A stretch of DNA of 35,879 nt from Enterovibrio nigricans DSM 22720. GTDB lineage: Bacteria > Pseudomonadota > Gammaproteobacteria > Enterobacterales > Vibrionaceae. Both the position numbers and the translations under genes were made by a program. Below the pieces are notes generated by a model. The model did no database searches. It worked only from the letters and a program-made list of their open reading frames with translations, and had not been told where the DNA came from. Of this stretch, positions 9,641 through 16,310 are shown one piece after another (position 1 is the first letter of the stretch; every line of letters starts with the position of its first letter). The stretch is taken from NCBI RefSeq assembly GCF_900167155.1, contig NZ_FUXU01000018.1, positions 1 to 35,879 of the forward strand. Reading direction: 5' to 3'.

Positions 9641-9671
9641 TCGGTAACACCATTTATTCTGATGTTACCGA
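9641..9671 (-). repeat. Stem-loop behind the orphan exported protein gene
   Basis: TCGGTAACA (9641-9649) and TGTTACCGA (9663-9671) form a perfect 9-bp stem with a 13-base loop, 17 bases after the stop codon of the 9689-10225 gene on the minus strand. No T-run follows, so this is a 3'-end stem or a Rho-associated site rather than a canonical intrinsic terminator. Confidence 0.5.
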
Positions 9672-9688
9672 AATTTTATATCGTATCG

Positions 9689-10225
9689 TTATTGAGCGTA
9701 AGGATACTCAGCACGCTCAATTTTTCTTTTCTTATAAGTGATCATCGCAGGGTTTTCCTTTATGAAAGTTTGTACGCATTTCACAAAGTCCAGTCTGCGT
9801 TTTTCTGGTTCTCTACAAACGGCCTTATTTCCCACTATGCCTTCTGAGCGTAATTGTTTATAGCTATAAGGGATATGAATAGCGACGTAAAGATCTGGTT
9901 TTTTCTTATAGATAAAAAGAACCTTTTTATTAGGCTTTTCTTTTTGCTGCTTCACACAAGACCCAAACATTTCAAAGCCAGGTGCGCCTTCACAGACCTT
10001 TTGGAAATGGTTATTTGAGTAATCAAAGTTGTAATAGCCATTCTCATCAACTTTGTCTTCAAAGTCATTAATGAAGTTTTTAACCAACATGGCTTCATCT
10101 TTACTCATTGTCTTTGATTTTTTTCCGTGTTTCTCGCAAGTTTGGAGGTTGTTGACATCACCAGCATACGTGGTTCCAGAAAGCGCTCCAATCATTACTG
10201 AAAATAGAAATATTTTTTTTAACAT
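9689..10225 (-). CDS. Hypothetical exported protein, cysteine-containing
   Basis: I do not recognise a family. From ATG 10225 the product is 178 residues with a signal peptide (MLKKIFLFSVMIGALSGTTYAG, cleavage after TYA). The mature part is basic and hydrophilic, with five Cys (in QTCEKHGKKSK, KVCEGAP, GSCVKQQ, AVCREPE and VKCVQTF) and no further membrane span, consistent with a periplasmic or secreted disulphide-bonded protein. AAGGGA lies seven bases before ATG 10225; a second ATG directly before it (10228) is closer to the site, and the frame runs open to 10252 without similarity. It is transcribed on the minus strand, 174 bases upstream of the NTF2-like gene in the same direction. The setting is AT-rich, suggesting acquired DNA. 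Confidence 0.6.
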   Translation of the reverse strand: MLKKIFLFSVMIGALSGTTYAGDVNNLQTCEKHGKKSKTMSKDEAMLVKNFINDFEDKVDENGYYNFDYSNNHFQKVCEGAPGFEMFGSCVKQQKEKPNKKVLFIYKKKPDLYVAIHIPYSYKQLRSEGIVGNKAVCREPEKRRLDFVKCVQTFIKENPAMITYKKRKIERAEYPYAQ

Positions 10226-10261
10226 CATTTGTCCCTTCACTTGATTTTTCATGCATAATTA

Positions 10262-10319
10262 TGCTTTCTCTTCAATGAGAGCATTGATGCTCATTACGAT
10301 TAATCAGAAAGAGAAAGCA
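10262..10319. repeat. Nested inverted repeat (11-bp outer arms, inner hairpin)
   Basis: The outer arms TGCTTTCTCTT (10262-10272) and AAGAGAAAGCA (10309-10319) are perfect complements. Inside them AATGAG(AG)CAT and ATGCTCATT (10274-10284 / 10287-10295) form a second stem with a two-base bulge. The element is 58 bases long, starts 37 bases upstream of the start codon of the minus-strand exported protein, and so overlaps its promoter or leader. Confidence 0.65.
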
Positions 10320-10773
10320 CGAAATGTTTTCATTTTCCTGAATTTAAAGCTCACGCTAACGCCGAAAACTACCGCCAGGTGTGATTAATAGAATAAAGAG
10401 AAGATGAGTTGATGTTTTTCTCAATAGTTACAATTTATGTATTTATTTTTTGTTTGTATACTTAAATAATACGAAAGCATTAATTTTTATTATTGGATGG
10501 TTTGGCATGATTTAAATATTAATAGTGTAAAGGGGTGAAAATCTGGATGCCTTTCTTTGGATGTGTCAAAAATATTATCCACAAAGAAACATGATCTACA
10601 ACGAAACGTGGCGAGCGGGGATATCATTTCTTCTAAAGTTTCGCGTTTTTCCACCCCATTCATTTCAATAGACGGCCAACGATAGTTTATGTTCTCGATG
10701 ACAAGCACGTAGTCTCTACGCCAAAATGACGAGAGCCTTAGTCTTTAACCCGTTTTGGTATTGCTCTGAGGTC

Positions 10774-10860
10774 ATGTCGTTGAATGCTATTAAAAAGGAG
10801 ATTGAAACAATGTTTTCTCGGACGTTTTTCGCGTTGAGTCACATTTTTCAAGTGTACTGA
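10774..10860 (+). CDS. Possible 28-residue leader peptide upstream of tetR
   Basis: An ATG at 10774 with GAGG five bases before it opens a 28-codon frame ending at TGA 10858-10860. A second in-frame ATG at 10810 has an excellent AAGGAG nine bases upstream and would give 16 residues. The peptide (MSLNAIKKEIETMFSRTFFALSHIFQVY) is amphipathic or hydrophobic in its second half. It ends 71 bases before the tetR start. No family is recognised and it may be chance; it is listed because the ribosome sites are better than expected for noise. Confidence 0.25.
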   Translation: MSLNAIKKEIETMFSRTFFALSHIFQVY

Positions 10861-10893
10861 ATAGGAGAGCAGTCGCAGGTCAAACGTAATCCA

Positions 10894-10902
10894 TGCTATA
10901 AA
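10894..10902 (+). promoter_or_regulatory. Candidate extended -10 promoter of tetR
   Basis: TGCTATAAA has the TGn extension and a near-consensus -10 box, 30 bases before the preferred tetR start at 10932. No -35 box is evident at 16-18 bases, as is usual for extended -10 promoters. Confidence 0.45.
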
Positions 10903-10931
10903 ACAAGTGGAACAATCCAATGGAGTCGTTG

Positions 10932-11720
10932 ATGCAAGAAATCAATTTAGCAGCGTTAACCACGCAAGATCCTAATGAAGATGCCACCTTGAGTCGAAAG
11001 CAGCGCGCTATTCTTGAGCGAGAGAAAGAACTGCTTGAGATTGCGAAAGCGGTGGTCGCTCGGGAGGGCTTCGCTCAACTGACGATGGATAAAGTAGCCG
11101 CTGCGAGCACCTACTCCAAAGGGACTGTCTATAACCACTTCAACAGCAAAGAAGATTTGATTGCTGCTTTGGCCATTGAAGCGCTCAGCAGAGAGTTGCC
11201 CATGTTCAAGCGTGCCTTAGACTTTGATGGCAGCAGTCGTGAAAAGTGTATTGCGATGCATGCTGGCTATTTTGTGTTTTCACAATTGGATCCCATTCTT
11301 TCAATGTGTGCATTGGTGAGCCGTACACCTGCGGTGACTGAGAAAAGTGCACCTTGTCGTTTGAAAAAGCTCGATTCTTTAGAAGAAATTGCTGTCGCCA
11401 TTGGTGATGCATTTGTGCAATCTGGAATTGATGCAGGGGATCTTGTGGTTCGTGAAGGTGTAACGAAAGACAACCTCGTGTTTGCCAACTGGGCAATGGG
11501 TTTCGGCACCAACGCACTGGTGAATAACGCGAAACATAGCAGTTGTGTGGCAAGGCAGCTAGGTACCAATATCGTCCTTCAAAACATCAACTTTTTACTT
11601 GATGGTCTTGGTTGGAAGCCACTTTCTTCAGAATTCGATTATCAAGACACGTGGAACCGTGCTCAAAGAGAATTATTCTCTGAAGAGCTAGCTTTACTAA
11701 CTCAATCTTCTGAATTGTGA
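10932..11720 (+). CDS. TetR-family transcriptional repressor
   Basis: From ATG 10932 the protein has 262 residues. The TetR helix-turn-helix is at residues about 32-78 (ILEREKELLEIAKAVVAREGFAQLTMDKVAAASTYSKGTVYNHFNSKEDLIAAL). The remainder is the all-helical ligand/dimer domain, too divergent to name a ligand. I prefer 10932 over the in-frame ATG at 10920 because GGAG (10922-10925) lies six bases before 10932 and nothing comparable precedes 10920. The gene precedes and points at an MMPL permease operon. Its stop codon lies within the first of five copies of the palindrome TGACG-N3-CGTCA, the most likely binding site of this regulator, so it probably represses the downstream operon. The lack of copies upstream of tetR suggests that it does not control its own promoter. 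Confidence 0.9.
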   Translation: MQEINLAALTTQDPNEDATLSRKQRAILEREKELLEIAKAVVAREGFAQLTMDKVAAASTYSKGTVYNHFNSKEDLIAALAIEALSRELPMFKRALDFDGSSREKCIAMHAGYFVFSQLDPILSMCALVSRTPAVTEKSAPCRLKKLDSLEEIAVAIGDAFVQSGIDAGDLVVREGVTKDNLVFANWAMGFGTNALVNNAKHSSCVARQLGTNIVLQNINFLLDGLGWKPLSSEFDYQDTWNRAQRELFSEELALLTQSSEL

Positions 11721-11730
11721 CGATTCGTCA
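11718..11730. promoter_or_regulatory. Operator copy 1 (TGACGATTCGTCA)
   Basis: Near-perfect 13-bp palindrome with half-sites TGACG and CGTCA; its first three bases are the tetR stop codon. Probable TetR binding site, inferred from repetition and position. Confidence 0.65.
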
Positions 11731-11738
11731 AAAACACC

Positions 11739-11767
11739 TTCACATTGGCTAAATGTTGCCCTATATT
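11739..11767 (+). promoter_or_regulatory. Candidate sigma-70 promoter of the MMPL operon
   Basis: TTCACA (11739-11744) and TATATT (11762-11767) are spaced by 17 bases. Predicted transcription would begin near 11774, inside operator copy 2 and just before copy 3, an arrangement suited to repression. The resulting leader would be about 180 bases and contain both hairpins listed below. Confidence 0.5.
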
Positions 11768-11779
11768 GACAAAACGTCA
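11767..11779. promoter_or_regulatory. Operator copy 2 (TGACAAAACGTCA)
   Basis: A 13-bp site with one degenerate half (TGACA) and one perfect half (CGTCA). It abuts the candidate -10 box and covers the predicted start of transcription. Confidence 0.55.
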
Positions 11780-11783
11780 GTAA

Positions 11784-11796
11784 TGACGAATCGTCA
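11784..11796. promoter_or_regulatory. Operator copy 3 (TGACGAATCGTCA)
   Basis: Near-perfect palindrome, reverse complement of copy 1, centred 17 bases from copy 2. Confidence 0.65.
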
Positions 11797-11820
11797 TATT
11801 TACTGTGAATACCCATTGTT

Positions 11821-11840
11821 AAAGCACCGAGTGCTTTTTA
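11821..11840 (+). terminator. Terminator-like hairpin 1 in the tetR-permease gap
   Basis: AAAGCAC (11821-11827), loop CGA, GTGCTTT (11831-11837), then TT and an A-run. It could end the tetR transcript or attenuate a promoter placed upstream. Confidence 0.55.
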
Positions 11841-11852
11841 AAAAACATGTGT

Positions 11853-11865
11853 TGACGAAACGTCA
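11853..11865. promoter_or_regulatory. Operator copy 4 (TGACGAAACGTCA)
   Basis: 13-bp palindrome with perfect half-sites. The preceding T makes TTGACG (11852-11857), which could also serve as a -35 element, although no good -10 box follows. Confidence 0.6.
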
Positions 11866-11895
11866 ATTTCACAGAATCTGTCAGGGAAGTAGTAG

Positions 11896-11917
11896 ACCAG
11901 CCAAGCTGGTTTTTTTT
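11896..11917 (+). terminator. Intrinsic terminator hairpin 2 directly before the permease gene
   Basis: ACCAGC (11896-11901), loop CAA and GCTGGT (11905-11910) are followed by seven T (11911-11917). It is a textbook Rho-independent terminator only 39 bases before the permease start, so any promoter further upstream has to read through it. Confidence 0.75.
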
Positions 11918-11928
11918 ATCAGAGTATA

Positions 11929-11941
11929 TGACGGATCGTCA
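11929..11941. promoter_or_regulatory. Operator copy 5 (TGACGGATCGTCA)
   Basis: 13-bp palindrome ending 15 bases before the permease start codon, where a bound protein would block elongation or a short-leader promoter. Confidence 0.6.
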
Positions 11942-11956
11942 CAAATGGAGAATGTG

Positions 11957-14278
11957 ATGAAACGTGATTTAACCCAATGGCCGACAGCAAGGCCTTGGCT
12001 GTTCTTGTTCCTTAGTGTGTTTATTTCGCTATTGGCAGCATTTGGGGCCTCTAAGCTTTATTTCCGCGGAGACTACCAAATCTTTTTCGATGAAGGTAAC
12101 CCGCAACTCCAAGCGTTTAAAGAGCTTGAAGCGACCTTCAACAAAACCGATACACTTGCGATAGTTGTGGCGCCCAAAAACGGTGATGTCTTTACGCAAG
12201 AAAACCTTTCTCTGATCCAATACCTCACTGAAGAAGCGTGGCAAACTCCCTTCGCAAGCCGCGTTGATTCAATCACGAATTATCAGCATACCTCTGCGGA
12301 ATTGGACGATCTGCTCGTGGAAGATCTTGCTGCTGATTACATTGAGCTAGATGCTGCTAGGCGGGCGTACATCCGTGATATTGCGCTGAATGAACCTCGT
12401 CTGGTGAATTCGGCAATCTCTCAAGACGGTAGTGTGTCTGTTGTCACGGTGACCTTTCAATTACCGGAAGGTGATCAAACCGTTCAGGTCAATGAAATTG
12501 CGTCGTTCACCAAAAACGTATTAGCAACCGCCAGTGAGTCGTACCCTAACGTTGAGTTCCATCTGGGCGGTATCATCGCTATGAACACGGCGTTTGCGTC
12601 TGCGGCAATGGAAGACGGTAACACCCTTGTTCCTATGATGTTCCTCGTCATTTTGGTGTTTCTCGGCCTTATGTTGCGCTCTTGGAAGTTTGTTGCAGCG
12701 ACGTTAGTGGTGATAGTACTCACTATCGTCAGCACGATGGGATTGCTTGGTTGGGTGGGCCATTATCTCAATAACGGTACCGTGAATGTGCCGACGCTCA
12801 TCATGACGCTTGCAGTGGCGGACTGTGTACACCTGATTACTTCCTATGTGCATGGTCTTCGCGAAGGCAAAGACAAATCCGCTGCGATTAGCTATGCATT
12901 GCGCGTCAACTTCCTTGCATTGCTTATTACGTCGGTGACGACATCGATTGGTTTCTTGATGATGAACGCCTCTGATTCACCTGTTTTGCGTGATATGGGG
13001 AATCTGGCAGCCGTCGGTGTGATGATCGCCTTCTTCTTGTCTGTCACTTTGCTTCCGGCGATGCTCAAATTGATGCCGATGAAAGTGAAGCCTGCCAAAG
13101 AAAGCGGCAGTAAAGTCATGACGTGGATTGCTGACACCGTCATTAAGCAACACAAGTTGGTGCTCCCAGTCAGCGTGGTGTTGGTCGCGATCACGGCTAC
13201 CTTGATGGTGCAAAACCAAGTCAACGACAACTCAGTTGAGTACTTTGGCCCTGAAAATACCTTCCGTCAGGCGGCTGACTTTATGGAAGAAAATATCAGT
13301 GGGACAACCGCTATCAGCATCTCCATTAAATCTGGCGCCCCACAAGGGATAACGCAGCCAGACTTTTTGAAAAGCGTGGATGGTTTCACCAACTGGCTAC
13401 GTGCTCAGCCAGAGGTTGACCATGTTGCTTCTATCACCGATACGTTCAAGCGACTGAACAAGAACATGCACGGTGATGATAACGCTTACTATCGCCTTCC
13501 GGCTGACCCTGAACTCGCAGCGCAATATCTGCTGCTGTATGAGATGTCTCTGCCGTATGGTCTCGACCTCAACAATGAAATCAATATTGATAAGTCAGCG
13601 GTGAAGTTACTTCTTACCATCGACAACCTCGGTAGCGTGGAATTGATTGATCTCGAAGCGCGGATGGACAATTGGTTTGCAGTGAATGCGCCGATGTACG
13701 AGATGAGCTCTTCGGGTCCTAATCTTATGTTCGCGCACATTGGTGAGACCAACATGGCGAGCATGCTAAAAACTCTGCCTATCGCACTGGTGCTCATTTC
13801 AGGTCTGTTGGTATTTGCACTTCGTTCATGGCGACTCGGTGCCATCAGCCTGGTTCCTAACTTGGTGCCTGCCGTCATCGGTTTTGGGGTGTGGGCGGTA
13901 ATTTCAGGTGAAATTAACTTAGGCCTTTCTATTGTTATCACCCTGACGCTGGGCATCGTGGTCGATGACACCGTACATTTCCTGTCGAAATACCGTTATG
14001 CCCGTTTGCAGGGACGTAATGTGGAAGACGGCATCCGCTATGCGTTCAGCACTGTCGGTCGAGCACTTTGGATCACCACGATGGTGCTAGTGGCAGACTT
14101 TAGTGTGCTGGCGACCTCGGAATTCCGCCTGAATGCAGATATGGGCATGCTGAGTGCCATGGTGATTTTCATCGCCCTTGTCGTTGACTTCATCTTGCTT
14201 CCTGCCGTTCTGCTTGTGGCAGATCGCAAACCTTATGCTCGCGAATCAGAAGAACTGGCGACACAAACAGCGCAATAA
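11957..14278 (+). CDS. MMPL/RND-superfamily permease
   Basis: The protein from ATG 11957 is 773 residues, with the duplicated RND fold: membrane helix at about 13-35, large periplasmic loop, five or six helices (about 220-375), a second helix-loop set from about 400, and helices to the end. Both halves carry the helix-4 acidic motif of proton-driven RND carriers: LAVADCVHL (Asp289) and GIVVDDTVHF (Asp670/671). The size and the absence of the extra docking domains of AcrB-type pumps put it with MMPL/HAE3-like carriers, which move lipids and other hydrophobic molecules. I use 11957 because GGAG (11947-11950) lies six bases upstream; the frame is open back to 11753, but that part is operator and terminator sequence. 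It is followed after 17 bases by a LolA-like periplasmic protein and then a barrel protein. No membrane-fusion protein is present. Confidence 0.88.
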   Translation: MKRDLTQWPTARPWLFLFLSVFISLLAAFGASKLYFRGDYQIFFDEGNPQLQAFKELEATFNKTDTLAIVVAPKNGDVFTQENLSLIQYLTEEAWQTPFASRVDSITNYQHTSAELDDLLVEDLAADYIELDAARRAYIRDIALNEPRLVNSAISQDGSVSVVTVTFQLPEGDQTVQVNEIASFTKNVLATASESYPNVEFHLGGIIAMNTAFASAAMEDGNTLVPMMFLVILVFLGLMLRSWKFVAATLVVIVLTIVSTMGLLGWVGHYLNNGTVNVPTLIMTLAVADCVHLITSYVHGLREGKDKSAAISYALRVNFLALLITSVTTSIGFLMMNASDSPVLRDMGNLAAVGVMIAFFLSVTLLPAMLKLMPMKVKPAKESGSKVMTWIADTVIKQHKLVLPVSVVLVAITATLMVQNQVNDNSVEYFGPENTFRQAADFMEENISGTTAISISIKSGAPQGITQPDFLKSVDGFTNWLRAQPEVDHVASITDTFKRLNKNMHGDDNAYYRLPADPELAAQYLLLYEMSLPYGLDLNNEINIDKSAVKLLLTIDNLGSVELIDLEARMDNWFAVNAPMYEMSSSGPNLMFAHIGETNMASMLKTLPIALVLISGLLVFALRSWRLGAISLVPNLVPAVIGFGVWAVISGEINLGLSIVITLTLGIVVDDTVHFLSKYRYARLQGRNVEDGIRYAFSTVGRALWITTMVLVADFSVLATSEFRLNADMGMLSAMVIFIALVVDFILLPAVLLVADRKPYARESEELATQTAQ

Positions 14279-14295
14279 CTTTCAAGGAGTGAACA

Positions 14296-15090
14296 ATGAG
14301 CGTGATTAAAAAAATATCGAAAGCGGTGGTCGTGGCCCTGAGCCTAACCAGTGTGTCTCTTCCTCTCGCCGCGGACGAAGCGCGTGGGCTGGAAATAGCG
14401 AAAGAGCGTAAACAGCGTGATGAAGGTTGGGGTGACAATGTGTCAGAACTGACGATGTTGCTACAAAATGCCGCAGGGGATACCAGCGAGCGCAAACTTC
14501 GTATCAACACTCTGGAAATTGCAGATGATGGTGACAAAGGGCTCACTATCTTTGACGAGCCGCGTGACGTTCGCGGCACCGTCTTCCTCAATTATTCACA
14601 TATTGAAGGGCCAGACGATCAGTGGCTTTACCTGCCAGCACTGAAACGGGTGAAGCGTATCGCGTCACGCAATAAGTCTGGTCCGTTCATGGGCAGTGAG
14701 TTTGCTTATGAAGACTTGAGCTCCTTTGAGTTGGAGAAATATACCTTCAACTATTTGGGTGATGCACAGGTAGAGGGATTGGATAGTTACATTCTTGAGC
14801 AAATTCCAACGGACAAATATTCAGGGTATACACGCCAGAAAGTGTGGTTGGACAAAGAGCATTACCGTCCACTGAAAGTCGAGTTTTACGACCGACGCGA
14901 TACCTTACTAAAAACGCTGACCTTCGAAGATTATCAGCAGTATCTCAATCAGTACTGGCGCGCGCACGAGATGGTGATGCAAAACCACCAGACGGGCAAA
15001 ATGACAACGCTTACCACAAGCAAATTGGCGTTTAATACTGGCCTGAAAGAGAAAGATTTCTCGAAATCCAGCCTTAAACGTGCGCGCTAG
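14296..15090 (+). CDS. Outer-membrane lipoprotein-sorting (LolA-like) periplasmic protein
   Basis: The 264-residue protein has a signal peptide (about 1-26, ending SLPLAA). The mature part matches the LolA-like family annotated 'outer membrane lipoprotein-sorting protein', recognisable by WLYLPALKRVKRIASRNKSGPFMGSEFAYEDLSSFELEKYTFNYLG and by the C-terminal QKVWLDKEHYRPLKVEFYDRRDTLLKTLTFEDY. Members have the open half-barrel fold of LolA/LolB that holds acyl chains, and are often encoded beside MMPL permeases. True LolA is about 200 residues and encoded elsewhere, so this is a paralogue with its own cargo. AAGGAG precedes the ATG. It lies 17 bases after the permease and 10 bases before the barrel gene, so it probably ferries the permease's substrate across the periplasm; the cargo is unknown. 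Confidence 0.85.
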   Translation: MSVIKKISKAVVVALSLTSVSLPLAADEARGLEIAKERKQRDEGWGDNVSELTMLLQNAAGDTSERKLRINTLEIADDGDKGLTIFDEPRDVRGTVFLNYSHIEGPDDQWLYLPALKRVKRIASRNKSGPFMGSEFAYEDLSSFELEKYTFNYLGDAQVEGLDSYILEQIPTDKYSGYTRQKVWLDKEHYRPLKVEFYDRRDTLLKTLTFEDYQQYLNQYWRAHEMVMQNHQTGKMTTLTTSKLAFNTGLKEKDFSKSSLKRAR

Positions 15091-15100
15091 GAGGGGCTGA

Positions 15101-16276
15101 ATGAAATCAGCAGTAATTGGGGCAGCGATGGCGTTTACTGCGCTGCCTTTAACCGCCTTCGAATACGTCGATATTGAAGGCGAGTTGTCTTTCCAGCAAC
15201 GTCTGTTTGCAGATACGGGTACGCAGGGGCAGGACAAAAGCCAAACCTCTATCGCGATTGAGCCTGAGATTTATTGGGAATCAGAAGAGGGAAACACAAG
15301 CTTTGTGTTTTCCCCATTCTTCCGCTGGGATTCGCTCGATGATGACAGGACGCATGGAGACGTGCGTGAAGCCTTGCTCCTGCACTATCAAGATAACTAC
15401 GAGGTCCGGTTTGGTGTCGGGATTGTTTTTTGGGGCGTGACGGAATCACAGCATCTTGTTGATGTGGTAAACCAAACCGATGCCGTCGAAGCGATAGATG
15501 GCGAGGTAAAACTGGGCCAACCAATGATAAGTATTGGGTGGGAGTTTGATGACAGTCTGCTGGATGTGTATCTGCTGCCGTATTTTAGGGAGCGCACTTT
15601 TTCAGCGTCTGACGGCCGATTAGCCATTCCGGGAATGGGTGACGTGGACGCGCACTACGAGTCAAGCCACGAAGAGTTTTATCCCGATATTGCTGCACGT
15701 TACGCGGTGACGTATAACGAATGGGATGTGGGACTGAGCGGTTTTCATGGTACCAACCGTGACCCGTATTTCGTGAACAACTTGTCGAACAATATCGCGC
15801 CATATTATGCATTGATGACGCAAATCGGCTTGGATGTTCAAGCTATCTATGGTGATTGGCTGTGGAAAGCGGAAGCGATTCGTCGATTCAGCTTGGATTC
15901 AAACACGGCGTTTACGGGTGGGTTTGAATACACCTACGTTGGTGTGAATGATGGCATCACAGATGTAGGCTTTCTGGTTGAATACCTGTATGACAGCCGT
16001 GGTGAAGACGCCCCCGTCGCTGGGCAAAATGATGTGTTTGCTGGTTTGCGCTGGGTATTGAATGACTTGGACGGCACGGAGTTTTTGATTGGCGGTACCG
16101 TCGATTTGGACGATACCGATTCTATGACGGTGAGATTCGAATCGAGCGGTCGCTTCTCCAATGATTGGAGCTGGACGGTAACAGGTTGGATATTTGATTC
16201 CAACGATACGTCAGACCCGATTTACGCGTTGAGAAAGGATGACTTTCTGGAAGCAGAAGTCAGCTGGTATTTTTAA
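15101..16276 (+). CDS. Outer-membrane beta-barrel protein of the MMPL operon
   Basis: The 391-residue product has a signal peptide (MKSAVIGAAMAFTALPLTA) followed by alternating polar/aromatic segments typical of a transmembrane beta-barrel. The last residues are EAEVSWYF; a final aromatic Phe is the usual signal for BAM-mediated insertion. Its start (EYVDIEGELSFQQRLF) resembles uncharacterised barrels that accompany MMPL/LolA-like genes (DUF1302-like), but I cannot name a family with certainty. GGAGGGG precedes the ATG and the gene is the third of the operon after the permease and the LolA-like protein. Its likely role is the outer-membrane end of a hydrophobic-molecule transport route. It converges on yecE with only 34 bases between, and no strong terminator is visible there. 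Confidence 0.75.
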   Translation: MKSAVIGAAMAFTALPLTAFEYVDIEGELSFQQRLFADTGTQGQDKSQTSIAIEPEIYWESEEGNTSFVFSPFFRWDSLDDDRTHGDVREALLLHYQDNYEVRFGVGIVFWGVTESQHLVDVVNQTDAVEAIDGEVKLGQPMISIGWEFDDSLLDVYLLPYFRERTFSASDGRLAIPGMGDVDAHYESSHEEFYPDIAARYAVTYNEWDVGLSGFHGTNRDPYFVNNLSNNIAPYYALMTQIGLDVQAIYGDWLWKAEAIRRFSLDSNTAFTGGFEYTYVGVNDGITDVGFLVEYLYDSRGEDAPVAGQNDVFAGLRWVLNDLDGTEFLIGGTVDLDDTDSMTVRFESSGRFSNDWSWTVTGWIFDSNDTSDPIYALRKDDFLEAEVSWYF

Positions 16277-16310
16277 CACTGACTCACGCTATTTGGTTAT
16301 CACTATTTGG

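Larger units (their letters stand above)
10226..10931. other. AT-rich intergenic region upstream of the tetR gene
   Basis: About 700 bases without a convincing gene. It contains a nested inverted repeat (10262-10319), a possible 28-codon leader frame (10774-10860) and a candidate extended -10 element just before tetR (10894-10902). Frames of 60-72 codons on the minus strand between 10490 and 10920 lack a good ribosome site, recognisable similarity or plausible composition. Confidence 0.5.

Noticed and set aside
10490..10708. Minus-strand 72-codon frame with CxxC
   Set aside because: GTG start with no good ribosome site, no recognisable similarity and unconvincing composition.
10738..10920. 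Minus-strand 60-codon frame
   Set aside because: No ribosome site or similarity; overlaps the tetR promoter and the candidate leader peptide.
11753..11956. 68-codon N-terminal extension of the MMPL permease
   Set aside because: It would translate operators and two terminator hairpins; ATG 11957 has GGAG at the right distance and precedes the first membrane helix.
12892..13971. Several antisense frames within the permease gene
   Set aside because: Shadows of the coding strand; low-complexity composition without domain features.
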